A stretch of DNA of 64,000 bases from Ravibacter sp037191015 (GTDB lineage: Bacteria > Bacteroidota > Bacteroidia > Cytophagales > Spirosomataceae): NCBI GenBank assembly GCA_037191015.1, contig JBBCKD010000031.1, forward strand, positions 248,001 to 312,000, in the 5' to 3' direction. The translations under genes were made by a program, and so were the position numbers. Position 1 is the first letter of the stretch. Every line of letters starts with the position of its first letter. Shown in pieces: positions 9,697 to 18,150 of this stretch. Below the pieces are notes generated by a model. That model saw only the letters and a program-made list of their open reading frames with translations, made no database searches and had not been told where the DNA came from.

Positions 9697-10251
9697 TTAG
9701 TTATCGGAAATGAATCCGTTGAGACGGTGCCGTATGGCTTTCAGCGACTTCGTAATGTGATACTCCACGGCCTTATCGCTTAAACCCATTTGTTCTGCAA
9801 TGGTTTTTACCGGCAGATCGTCAAGCTTCATCCTGAATATGGCAGCTGTCTTTTCAGGTAACTGGTCGAGCGCCTTTTCGATTGCTTTCGACAGCTCATT
9901 CTCGCTGAAGACGCGATCGAAATCTATATTCTCAAAAACTTCGCGCATCAGCTCATACTCCCGGTATTTTCGCAAATTGATCTTTTCTCTGAAGTACCTG
10001 TTGGTCAGGTTTCTGGCCGCTATGAAAAGAAAGGCGCCGAGATCGCGGATGTGCGACGTGCCGCGGTTTTTCCACAGGCTCAGCATGATCTCCTGTATAA
10101 CCTCCTCTGCCTCTTCCTTCGATCCTGTCTGCTGGTACACAAATCCATAGAGCTGATGCCAGTACCGACGGTAAATAGTCTCAAAAGCCTTTGCGTCGCT
10201 GCTTCTGAGCAAATCCATCAATGACCCGTCTGTCAGTTCTCCTCTTTGCAT
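9697..10251 (-). CDS. ECF RNA polymerase sigma factor, locus 1
   Basis: This 184-residue protein has region 2 around residues 15-85 (AFETIYRRYWHQLYGFVY, then EAEEVIQEIMLSLWKNR) and region 4 around 125-180 (LPEKTAAIFRMKLDDLPVKT and the helix-turn-helix EQMGLSDKAVEYHITKSL). It is the first gene of a minus-strand unit of sigma, fecR, susC, susD and the alpha/alpha-barrel protein. The 198-bp gap to the plus-strand gene at 10450 is a divergent promoter region. No perfect minus-strand TAnnTTTG element was found there. Confidence 0.93.
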   Translation of the reverse strand: MQRGELTDGSLMDLLRSSDAKAFETIYRRYWHQLYGFVYQQTGSKEEAEEVIQEIMLSLWKNRGTSHIRDLGAFLFIAARNLTNRYFREKINLRKYREYELMREVFENIDFDRVFSENELSKAIEKALDQLPEKTAAIFRMKLDDLPVKTIAEQMGLSDKAVEYHITKSLKAIRHRLNGFISDN

Positions 10252-10406
10252 TTAGCTTTTCTTCGGTTCAATTTCCCCTAAAGTTCCAGATGAAAGGCGA
10301 ACCCCTAAAAAAAATCTGGTTTTTTCTGAAAATTTTTTGATTTGCCGGGAAACAGTATGATTCAACGGGTTAAACAGGGGCCAAAGCTTTATTCCCGAAT
10401 TCACCT

Positions 10407-10414
10407 TATATTTA
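10407..10414 (+). promoter_or_regulatory. Possible -7 element for the seven-gene operon
   Basis: TATATTTA matches the Bacteroidota -7 consensus TAnnTTTG at seven of eight positions and lies 36 bp before the start codon at 10450. No good -33 TTTG is present at the right distance, so the call is weak. Confidence 0.25.
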
Positions 10415-10449
10415 CCGGCTACGATCAGTTTTTACCCTAAACCGGCGCT

Positions 10450-11730
10450 ATGTCCTCATCCAGTGAAATCACCCGGAAGGCACTCAAAGCGATCAGCGCG
10501 CTGAGAAACCTCGATGAGTTTCTGGCAGACATCAAAAGCAAGCCTTCATCGCTGGAGGCTCCTGCAGAAAACCTTCCCACCGAAATCCCCGTTACCCGGG
10601 AGGGATCAGGCAAACGGCTCCGGTTTCTGTCGGATAAAACCGGGAAGGAGCTCCCCTTTTTAACCGGCACCGAACCGTTCTCCGATTACACGCAGCTGGC
10701 AGGGAATATTGAAAACTTTATCGGGATGTCAATGGTGCCGACAGGCATTATCGGCCCGCTTTCAGTACTGGGATCTGTAGCGCGCGGCGACTTTTACATA
10801 CCGCTCGCCACCAGCGAGGGTAGCCTGCTCGCTTCTTATCACCGGGGAGCCAGGGCCTGCTACCTGTCAGGGGGGATCACCTCCGTCTGCCTGATCGACG
10901 GCGTGCAGCGATCGCCCGTTTTCAAATTCGACAACCTGGGAAACCTCGGTACCTTCCTGATCTGGATCCTTGGACAGATCGAGGAATTTCAGCGGATCAC
11001 CGAATCCGTCAGCCGTTATGCGAAGCTGCTGGATATGAAAACCAATATTGAGGGAAATCATCTGATCCTGACTTTTGAATATCATACCGGGGATGCCTCC
11101 GGCCAGAACATGGTCACCATATGCACCGACGCCATCTGCCGGCATATAGCTGACAATGCGCCGGTTCAGCCCAACTTCTGGTTTATCGAGGGCAATTTCT
11201 CGGGCGACAAAAAAGCGACGTCCCAGTCATTTGCCAATGTAAGGGGCAAAAAAGTGACGGCTGAAATTACGCTCCGGGAGGAGGTCATCCGGAATGTCCT
11301 GAAAACAACACCGCAGGCAATGGCCGAATACTGGCGTTCTTCTACCATCGGGACCATACAAAGCGGGTCGATCGGGGCGCAGGGGCACTATGCCAACGGG
11401 CTTACAGCCTTATTCATTGCGACCGGACAGGACGCAGCCTGCGTTTCGGAGGCCGCAGTCGGTATCACCAGGATGGAGCTCACCGACGAAGGCAACCTGT
11501 ACGCTTCGGTAACCCTTCCTAATCTTATCGTAGGTACCGTCGGCGGCGGCACCTCTCTGCCGACCCAGAAAGAATGTCTCGAGCTGCTTGATTGTTACGG
11601 ACAGGGTAAGGCGAGAAAATTTGCAGAAATATGCGGAGCGCTGGTCCTGGCAGGAGAAATTTCCATCGCCGCGGCGCTTTCGGCAGGGCAGTTTTCTTCA
11701 GCTCACCAAAAATTCGGTCGCAAGCCATGA
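10450..11730 (+). CDS. HMG-CoA reductase-like enzyme
   Basis: This 426-residue protein matches hydroxymethylglutaryl-CoA reductases, which turn a CoA thioester into an alcohol with two NAD(P)H. The catalytic set is present: Glu123 in ATSEGSLLAS, Lys267 in NVRGKK, Asp328 in ATGQDAA and His419 in SSAHQK. Other conserved parts are ENFIGMSMVPTGIIGPL (88-104) and GTVGGGTSLPTQ (362-373). The cofactor motif reads DASGQN (215-220) where class I enzymes have DAMGMN. It has no membrane anchor. The layout is closer to class I than class II. It opens an operon of seven genes and overlaps the next by ATGA. No other mevalonate-pathway gene is nearby, so a dedicated substrate is possible. Confidence 0.85.
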   Translation: MSSSSEITRKALKAISALRNLDEFLADIKSKPSSLEAPAENLPTEIPVTREGSGKRLRFLSDKTGKELPFLTGTEPFSDYTQLAGNIENFIGMSMVPTGIIGPLSVLGSVARGDFYIPLATSEGSLLASYHRGARACYLSGGITSVCLIDGVQRSPVFKFDNLGNLGTFLIWILGQIEEFQRITESVSRYAKLLDMKTNIEGNHLILTFEYHTGDASGQNMVTICTDAICRHIADNAPVQPNFWFIEGNFSGDKKATSQSFANVRGKKVTAEITLREEVIRNVLKTTPQAMAEYWRSSTIGTIQSGSIGAQGHYANGLTALFIATGQDAACVSEAAVGITRMELTDEGNLYASVTLPNLIVGTVGGGTSLPTQKECLELLDCYGQGKARKFAEICGALVLAGEISIAAALSAGQFSSAHQKFGRKP

Positions 11731-12698
11731 AACTTCCCGTGCAGCAGAACGAATACAGCAAAGCTGAAGAAAACAATGCTTCTTTCCTCCGCCGGCTTTT
11801 TATTTATCAGAAAGAACGCTTTCCGCTACTGGGACATGGCCTGCTTGTGGCGGCGTTCAGCTTTTCGGCTATTTCCTACTCCCGCATCTGCAGGGGCGCG
11901 GAAGGTTTTGTAGACTGGAAGACTTTTCTGGTCGGAATTGTTACGACCATTTCGCTTTTTTTCCTGGTAAGGATTTTCGACGAATTCAAAGATGCGGAAG
12001 ACGATGCCAGGTATCGCAGGGAGCTGGCCGTTCCCCGTGGATTGATTACTTTTCGCGAGCTGGCAGCTACGGGTGTTGTGGTAGTAGCCGTACAGATCCT
12101 GCTCAACTTATACTTTTTCCCGAAGATGCTTCTCATTTACGGGATTGTCATGTTATACCTGTGCCTGATGGGAAAGGAGTTTTTCATAGCTGAATGGCTG
12201 AAAAAACACCAGTTCTGGTATGTAACATCCCATATGTTCATTATCCCGCTTATCGATATTTATGCAAGCGGCCTCGACTGGCTTCTTGCCGGTGCTGCCG
12301 CTCCGACAGGGCTGCTGTTCTTTTTCGCTGTTTCCTATATGAGCGGGATCGTCCTGGAGGTGGGCCGTAAAATACGGCCGCCCGGGGAAGAGTCGGAAGG
12401 TGTCCTCACCTATACATCCATGCTGGGCGTCGCCAAAGCCGTATGGCTATGGATGGCAGTACTTTTCGTCACATTTTGCCTGAGCATTGTGGCCTCTTCC
12501 TTCGCCGGCTACGGCAAAACCGCACTATTCATTCTCTCCGGAATTTTTGTATTATGCGTGTTGCCTGCCATTCTGTTTCTACGTGATAACAGCAAAAAAT
12601 CGTCGAAACTGATTGAATATGCATCCGCGTTGTGGACCATTTCGATGTACCTCACACTGGGAGGAGGCCCTATGATCTCAAAGCTGATCTTCTCATGA
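11727..12698 (+). CDS. UbiA-like membrane prenyltransferase
   Basis: The start ATG at 11727 overlaps the stop of the reductase gene (ATGA), giving 323 residues with about eight or nine hydrophobic segments. An acidic motif RIFDEFKDAEDD (residues 82-93) follows the second membrane helix and corresponds to the NDxxDxxxD metal/diphosphate site of UbiA enzymes, though the first residue is Asp. A second conserved loop, EVGRKIRPPGEES (211-223), sits where UbiA proteins have their second site. UbiA enzymes move a polyprenyl group from its diphosphate to an acceptor inside the membrane. The acceptor is unknown. The stop at 12696-12698 is in the same frame as the next gene. Confidence 0.7.
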   Translation: MKLPVQQNEYSKAEENNASFLRRLFIYQKERFPLLGHGLLVAAFSFSAISYSRICRGAEGFVDWKTFLVGIVTTISLFFLVRIFDEFKDAEDDARYRRELAVPRGLITFRELAATGVVVVAVQILLNLYFFPKMLLIYGIVMLYLCLMGKEFFIAEWLKKHQFWYVTSHMFIIPLIDIYASGLDWLLAGAAAPTGLLFFFAVSYMSGIVLEVGRKIRPPGEESEGVLTYTSMLGVAKAVWLWMAVLFVTFCLSIVASSFAGYGKTALFILSGIFVLCVLPAILFLRDNSKKSSKLIEYASALWTISMYLTLGGGPMISKLIFS

Positions 12699-12794
12699 CG
12701 CTCTTTCTTACCCCTAGACACCGACGAAGGCAAGGCAGACCGCTATACCATCGGCTCCAAAGCGAAAAACCTTTTCAGGCTGAAACACATCGGG
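12695..12794 (+). other. Probable missing 5' part of the PEP-synthase-like gene, with a frame break
   Basis: An ATG at 12695 overlaps the upstream stop (ATGA), exactly as at other junctions in this operon, and reads MTLFLTPRHRRR. In the next frame from about 12708 the sequence reads LPLDTDEGKADRYTIGSK, a normal ATP-grasp start. Removing one base near 12710 would join them into MTLFLPLDTDEGKADRY. So there is either a one-base insertion (real or a sequencing error), a +1 recoding event, or an unusual start codon. Confidence 0.65.
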
Positions 12795-15347
12795 ATGCCC
12801 GTTCCCCGCTTTGTCGTCATACCCTGGGAAACGCTGACCGAAGCGATTCCGGAAGCACTCAGAGGTGCTGACAAAGACCGGATAAGCAGCTATGCCGGGC
12901 CGGTTCAATTCGATCCGGGCTTCATGGATTCATTGGAAGCATTCTTCGGTGATGTCGCCCATTTTGCCGTGAGATCGTCGGCCGCGGATGAGGATGGAGC
13001 GACTTTTTCGTTTGCCGGACAATTGGAAAGCTTCCTTTTTGTCCCGAAAAAAGAGGTTGAACGCAGGGTAACGGATGTCTGGCGCTCTGCCTTTTCCGAA
13101 CGCGTCGCCGAATACCGGAAACATCACGGGATTGAAAGCTTTCCGGACCTGGGCGTGATCATACAGGAAATGGTTGACGCCGATGCATCCGGAGTGGCTT
13201 TCGGGGCCAATCCCGTCAACGGCAACCGTGACCAAAAGCTCATCAACGCCGTTTACGGGCTCGGCGAAGGACTGGTTTCCGGGCAGCTGGATGCCGACCA
13301 GGTAACGTTGGATCGCGCAGGAATCTCTTACACGCCGGCGCTTAAAAACAGGAAACTGAGCTTTGACCATCAGAGCCGGACCGGCGCTACATGGACGGAA
13401 ATCCCCGCAGAGCGTCAGAACGGGCACGTTTTAACAAACGAGCAGATCCACCGCATCGGTGAAATCCTGGAAAAGCTGGAACAGGAGTTTCTCCATCCGC
13501 AGGACATTGAATTTGCCGTAAAAGACGGCAGGCTCTACCTGCTTCAAACCCGGCCGATTACCACGCTCAAAATCCCGCAAGCCGCCAGAGGAAACTATAT
13601 CCTCTGGGACAACAGCAATATTATCGAGTCGTATCCGGGCGTGACTACTCCCCTGACTTTTTCCTTTATCAGCAAGTCATATGAAGTCGCTTACAAGTTG
13701 TTCAGCTCCTATCTCGGCGTGGACGACGATGTCATCAGGCAGAACGAAAATGTATTTGCCAATACGCTCGGCTTTCTTAACGGCAGGGTTTATTACAACC
13801 TGAAAAGCTGGTACCTGATGCTTGCTATGGTGCCCGGCTACAGCATCAATGCCCGTTTCATGGAAAAAATGATGGGCGTCAAAGAGCAATTCGACATTCC
13901 CGGCAGCTACCGCCTCTCAAAGGGAAAGGCCTGGTGGCGTATCGTGAAAATGGCCGTACAGATGCTATTCAGGTTTCTGGGCCTGCCGAAAAAGAGGCGG
14001 GAGTTTATGCAGCTTGTCAACAGCACCATCACGGAATACAAAGCCATCGACTTTTCACAAAAGAGCGCACACGAGCTGGTGTCCCTGTACCGGGCTTTTG
14101 AGCGGAAGCTGCTCCTCGAGTGGAAAGCGCCGCTGCTCAATGACTTCTTTGCCATGATCTGGTTCGGCATGCTTCAGAAGCAATGTGAAAGGCTTCAGGA
14201 CCGGGCGCCGGATTCCATCCGGGATGGAATCCAGGGCAGCACAGGCTCCAATCTGCACAATGACCTGCTGTGCGGCAGCCGGGATATTATTTCGGTTGAG
14301 CCTGTTCACAGAAGCATCGAAATAGCGGCGGACATTGCTGATAACCCCAGGCTGAAGGACCTCTTTATCTCGGAAAGCGAGGCCGGGATCATAGCGGAGC
14401 TGAACCGGAGCAGCGACCCGGCATTCGTTAATATCAAAGAAAAAACCGACCGCTATCTCCGGGATTTCGGGGAACGCTGTGTCGGAGAGCTAAAGCTTGA
14501 GACCATTTCTTTCAGCCAGGAACCCTCCAGGTTTATCGGTGTGATTAAATCCTACGTCGAAACGGGTATTACCCGCGAGCAGTTTTCGACGGAGCGGGAA
14601 AACCTGATCAGGCAGCAGGCAGAAAAACAAATCGACGAAAAGCTGGCGGGAAACCCGTTCCAACTATGGAAGCTGAAACAGACCTTGCGCTACGCCCGCG
14701 AGCTCGTCAGCGCCCGCGAAAACCTCCGCTATGAAAGGACCCGTGCGTTTGGGATCGTCAGGGAGCTGTTCTCCTTTATGGGGAGCCGCTTCAAAACGGA
14801 CGGTATCCTCGAAAACGACCGGGATATCTTTCTCCTTACCAAAGAGGAAATTTTCAGCTATCTCGAAGGCATCGCAGTCACGCAGGATATTCCGGCTTTG
14901 GTGGCGCTCAGAAGACGTGAGTTTGAAGCTTACAAAAAGGCGGGGCCGCTTTCAGAGCGGTTTGCGACCTATGGCGCGCCCTACCGCGACAATGATTTTT
15001 TCTGCATTGCCCGGCATGATACAATTGAAGGACAATTGAAAGGGACAGGCTGCTCCCCCGGCCGGGTAAAAGGTACGGTAAGGGTGGTACATGACCCTAC
15101 CGAAGTGACCTCCCTCAACGGCGACATCCTGGTGACAACCAGCACGGATCCCGGATGGGTGATACTCTTCCCCGGCGCATCCGGTATTATTGTAGAGCGG
15201 GGCAGCCTGCTGAGCCATTCGGCGATCGTCTCGCGCGAAATGGGGAAACCCTGCATTGTGGGTGTCACCGGGTTGATGAAAACACTAACAACCGGCGACC
15301 GGATCGAAATGGATGGAAGTACCGGAGTGATCATGCGCCTGTTATGA
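12795..15347 (+). CDS. PEP-synthase/rifampicin-phosphotransferase-like enzyme (5' end unclear)
   Basis: From the first in-frame ATG (12795) the protein has 850 residues. Its N-terminal ATP-grasp domain includes FAVRSSAADEDGATFSFAGQ, VDADASGVAF and the acidic EFAVKDGRLYLLQTRPI stretch. A long middle domain follows, then a swivelling phosphohistidine domain with SLLSHSAIVSREMGKP (His808). This order, ATP site, middle, His domain, matches rifampicin phosphotransferase and is related to PEP synthase. Homology clearly begins upstream of 12795: the same frame from 12723 reads DEGKADRYTIGSKAKNLFRL, the usual start of the ATP-grasp domain. No ATG, GTG or TTG exists between the in-frame stop at 12696 and 12795. 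The coupled ATG at 12695 is in another frame. Confidence 0.8.
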   Translation: MPVPRFVVIPWETLTEAIPEALRGADKDRISSYAGPVQFDPGFMDSLEAFFGDVAHFAVRSSAADEDGATFSFAGQLESFLFVPKKEVERRVTDVWRSAFSERVAEYRKHHGIESFPDLGVIIQEMVDADASGVAFGANPVNGNRDQKLINAVYGLGEGLVSGQLDADQVTLDRAGISYTPALKNRKLSFDHQSRTGATWTEIPAERQNGHVLTNEQIHRIGEILEKLEQEFLHPQDIEFAVKDGRLYLLQTRPITTLKIPQAARGNYILWDNSNIIESYPGVTTPLTFSFISKSYEVAYKLFSSYLGVDDDVIRQNENVFANTLGFLNGRVYYNLKSWYLMLAMVPGYSINARFMEKMMGVKEQFDIPGSYRLSKGKAWWRIVKMAVQMLFRFLGLPKKRREFMQLVNSTITEYKAIDFSQKSAHELVSLYRAFERKLLLEWKAPLLNDFFAMIWFGMLQKQCERLQDRAPDSIRDGIQGSTGSNLHNDLLCGSRDIISVEPVHRSIEIAADIADNPRLKDLFISESEAGIIAELNRSSDPAFVNIKEKTDRYLRDFGERCVGELKLETISFSQEPSRFIGVIKSYVETGITREQFSTERENLIRQQAEKQIDEKLAGNPFQLWKLKQTLRYARELVSARENLRYERTRAFGIVRELFSFMGSRFKTDGILENDRDIFLLTKEEIFSYLEGIAVTQDIPALVALRRREFEAYKKAGPLSERFATYGAPYRDNDFFCIARHDTIEGQLKGTGCSPGRVKGTVRVVHDPTEVTSLNGDILVTTSTDPGWVILFPGASGIIVERGSLLSHSAIVSREMGKPCIVGVTGLMKTLTTGDRIEMDGSTGVIMRLL

Positions 15348-16435
15348 CCCGTAACCCGTTAACCGAACGCGTAAATTTTGATATCATCCGGTATGCCAAT
15401 TGCTGGGAAGATCCTGACGTGCTGATCAGCGGCCTTTCTCCTTCGCCCGGGAGCCGGATCCTCTCCATCGGTTCCGCCGGCGACAACAGCTTTTCGCTGC
15501 TCACGACTGATCCTGAAATCGTAGTAGCAGTCGACGTTAGCATGGTGCAGCTTTTCCTGGTTGAGCTCAAAAAATGCTGCTTTCTGAATCTCGAATGGGA
15601 AGAAACGCTTGCCTTCCTGGGATTTACACCTTCCGAAACCCGCGAACAATGCTTCCGGTCCCTGAAGCATCAGCTCGGCAGCGAAGCGCGCGCCTACTGG
15701 GAGTCTAATCTACACCTCATCAGGCAAGGCGTTATACACCAGGGAAAGTTTGAAAAGTACTTCCAACTGTTCAGCGGGAAAATCCTGCCCTTTATCCATT
15801 CGAAGAAATCGGTCGAAGCGCTGCTGGCACCCAAAACAGCCGGGGAGCAGCAGGATTTTTATAACCGGAAATGGAATACCTGGAGGTGGCGCCTGCTTTT
15901 CCGGGTATTTTTCAGCAACTACGTAATGGGAAAATACGGGCGGGACCCGGAATTCATGAAACACGTACAAGGATCCGTTTCACAATATATTTTTGAAAAA
16001 GCAGCCCGGCACCTCAAGACTGCAGCAGCCCAGGACAATTTCATCCTGCGCTATACGCTTACCGGTAATTTCGGCTCGCTTTTACCTCACTATCTGCAAA
16101 AAGAAAACTACCCGGTCATCCGCTCCAAAACCGAATGCCTCCACCTGATACAGGGATTCGCCCAGGATACGACCCGGCAATTCGGGAAGTTTCATTGTAT
16201 GAATCTTTCCAATATTTTTGAGTACATGGACGCAGAGATTTTTACCCGGGTAGCGGCCCAATTGACGGACGGGCTGCACCCGGGCGGAAAACTGGCCTAC
16301 TGGAACCTCATGGTGCCGCGCCGCATTTCTGCAGTCCTCCCCGATCGCGTACAATACTGCAAGGCCGTATCCGAACGTTTGACAAAAAACGACCGGGGTT
16401 TCTTTTACAAAGAGTTTATACTAGACCAGGCATGA
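15344..16435 (+). CDS. BtaA-like DUF3419 S-adenosylmethionine-dependent enzyme
   Basis: The start is the ATG at 15344, overlapping the previous stop as ATGA, giving 363 residues. Conserved DUF3419 features are WEDPDV (21-26), the SAM-binding loop SIGSAGDNSFSLL (41-53), VAVDVSMVQLFLVELK (61-76) and a C-terminal HPGGKLAYWNLMVPR. BtaA, the known member, moves the 3-amino-3-carboxypropyl group of SAM to diacylglycerol, the first step of betaine lipid synthesis. The usual partner, the N-methyltransferase BtaB, is absent here. The acceptor in this operon could be another alcohol or a prenyl product, which is inference. Confidence 0.78.
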   Translation: MTRNPLTERVNFDIIRYANCWEDPDVLISGLSPSPGSRILSIGSAGDNSFSLLTTDPEIVVAVDVSMVQLFLVELKKCCFLNLEWEETLAFLGFTPSETREQCFRSLKHQLGSEARAYWESNLHLIRQGVIHQGKFEKYFQLFSGKILPFIHSKKSVEALLAPKTAGEQQDFYNRKWNTWRWRLLFRVFFSNYVMGKYGRDPEFMKHVQGSVSQYIFEKAARHLKTAAAQDNFILRYTLTGNFGSLLPHYLQKENYPVIRSKTECLHLIQGFAQDTTRQFGKFHCMNLSNIFEYMDAEIFTRVAAQLTDGLHPGGKLAYWNLMVPRRISAVLPDRVQYCKAVSERLTKNDRGFFYKEFILDQA

Positions 16436-17106
16436 TGCCCCATCTATCTGTTTCACTATTGCTGCTGGCGCTCGGCTTCCTTTCATTATTCGGAGCTGCC
16501 GAGTTGCTTTACCACCGGTTCGGGGTCGGGTCCGAGTGGACCCGGAAAATCGTCCATGCCGGGACAGGTCTTATTACGCTGCTTTTCCCGCTTGTGCTTG
16601 AGAGCCACTGGCAGGTATTATGGTTATGCGGAAGTTTCCTGGTGTTGCTCCTGGCGAGCTCGAAATTCGGATGGCTGCCTTCGATCAACCGGATTGACAG
16701 GAAATCCTACGGCAGCCTGCTGTACCCGGTCATCGTTTACCTCTGTTTTTTTGCTTATATAACCTCCGGGAAAGGGCTTATCCTGTTTTATATGCCCATT
16801 CTTGTCCTGGCCATCTGCGATCCGGTGGCCGCGATCGTCGGGAAGCAGTTCCCCCGTGGAGTCTACCATCCCTGGGGAAGCCGCAAAACGCTTTCAGGGT
16901 CGCTGGCATTCCTGGTGTCCGCCTCTGCGGTATGCCTCGCCCTGTTTTACGGGTTTGAACCATCGCGCCCGAAGTTAATTAACCAGCCGGGTACGGTGAT
17001 ATTGGTCCCGGTTTTCGCCACCATCTGTGAAGCGTTGAGCGTAAAGGGAACGGATAATTTCACGGTTCCTGCGGGTACCATTATCGCCCTGCAATTGATC
17101 TTATGA
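16432..17106 (+). CDS. Phytol/dolichol-kinase-like membrane protein
   Basis: This 224-residue protein has about seven membrane segments. It carries the motifs of the CTP-dependent phytol kinase (VTE5) and dolichol kinase family: TRKIVHAGTG (37-46), ICDPVAAIVGK (128-138), WGSRKTLSGSLAF (148-160) and CEALSVKGTDNFTVP (199-213). These enzymes phosphorylate a long-chain isoprenoid alcohol. It starts at an ATGA overlap with the previous gene. Together with the UbiA-like gene, it suggests that the operon activates and then transfers a prenyl chain. A cytidylyltransferase role is a less likely alternative. Confidence 0.78.
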   Translation: MMPHLSVSLLLLALGFLSLFGAAELLYHRFGVGSEWTRKIVHAGTGLITLLFPLVLESHWQVLWLCGSFLVLLLASSKFGWLPSINRIDRKSYGSLLYPVIVYLCFFAYITSGKGLILFYMPILVLAICDPVAAIVGKQFPRGVYHPWGSRKTLSGSLAFLVSASAVCLALFYGFEPSRPKLINQPGTVILVPVFATICEALSVKGTDNFTVPAGTIIALQLIL

Positions 17107-17113
17107 AATAGCC

Positions 17114-18130
17114 ATGAGCTGCCGGATATCAGAAATCAGCCCCGATAGTCCTGACTTTCACCTGTTCCGGAAAGGACCGGAAGGGTTGTACCTGCCTGGT
17201 AGTCAGCAGCAAATTAATGCCGAAAAGATCCCGGCGGATTTCCTTGCCGGGTGTTTTATACTGACAGACCAGGACAGGGTCGTCGCCAGAGCCAGTCTCT
17301 ACGACAATCCTTACCTGCGGTTGCCTGGAGGTGGGCATTCGCTTACGATCGGCAATTATGAATGCGTGGACCAGGAAGATTATGCTGTCAGATTACTGGG
17401 CTTTGTCACTTCTGTCGCCCAATCCCGGAATTGCAAATACCTGATAGGGCCTATGAACGGCAGTACCTGGGAGGCATACCGTTTCCCTACCGACGATACT
17501 CATCCGCCGTTTTTTCTGGAACCGCAGCAGCCCCTTTACTACAACGGCCACTTTCTCAAAGCCGGTTTTACAGTTATCGGAAATTATTACTCCAGTATTG
17601 CAGTACCGTCTAATGAAATCAGCCCGGATGTCATCGCAAAATCGCATGCCTTCCGGGAGATGGGCGTCACCTTCCGGCCAATCGACCTTAACAGGTATAC
17701 CGATGAGCTCAGGCGTATCCATGCCCTGAGCTGCATCGCGTTTGCCGGGAACTTTCTCTTTACGCCGATCAGCGAAGCAGCTTTCCTGGAAAAATATGCA
17801 GGAATGGCCCGGCTGCTCCATCCTCAGCTGACGATCCTGGCCGAAGACAAGGATGCTAACCTGATCGGTTTCTATTTTTGTATAGACGACCTTCTCGATA
17901 AGGAAAGAAAAACCCTGATTTTCAAAACTCTTGCCCGCGATCCGTCGCCTCAGTGGCGCGGATTGGGAAGCGTGATAGGAAACATTATTTATTCAAAAGC
18001 GGGTGAGCTGGGATACCAGGCATTCATTCATGCGCTCATCTATGACAACGGGACTTCCCGGAAGTTATCCGATGATTTCGGAGGAAAACAGTTCAAAACT
18101 TACGCGCTCTATGGGAAAAAAATCAGCTAG
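17114..18130 (+). CDS. GNAT-like acyltransferase
   Basis: This 338-residue soluble protein looks like a two-part GNAT protein. The N-terminal half contains CFILTDQDRVVARASLYDNP. The C-terminal half (about 185-320) contains TILAEDKDANLIGFYF, LARDPSPQWRGLGSVIGNII and ALIYDNGTSRKLSDDFG, which follow the strand-loop-helix pattern of acetyl-CoA-binding proteins. The pyrophosphate loop is a loose match (QWRGLGSV). The gene lies 7 bp after the kinase-like gene and 20 bp before the ligase gene. GNAT proteins acylate amines, so it might acylate the amino group that a BtaA-like step would add. That link is inference. Confidence 0.6.
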   Translation: MSCRISEISPDSPDFHLFRKGPEGLYLPGSQQQINAEKIPADFLAGCFILTDQDRVVARASLYDNPYLRLPGGGHSLTIGNYECVDQEDYAVRLLGFVTSVAQSRNCKYLIGPMNGSTWEAYRFPTDDTHPPFFLEPQQPLYYNGHFLKAGFTVIGNYYSSIAVPSNEISPDVIAKSHAFREMGVTFRPIDLNRYTDELRRIHALSCIAFAGNFLFTPISEAAFLEKYAGMARLLHPQLTILAEDKDANLIGFYFCIDDLLDKERKTLIFKTLARDPSPQWRGLGSVIGNIIYSKAGELGYQAFIHALIYDNGTSRKLSDDFGGKQFKTYALYGKKIS

Positions 18131-18150
18131 TAATACCGGTCCCTTCAACC

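Noticed and set aside
12672..12698. Read-through fusion of the UbiA-like and PEP-synthase-like genes
   Set aside because: They share a frame, but a TGA separates them and no read-through signal is visible. The one-base shift explanation fits the other ATGA junctions better.
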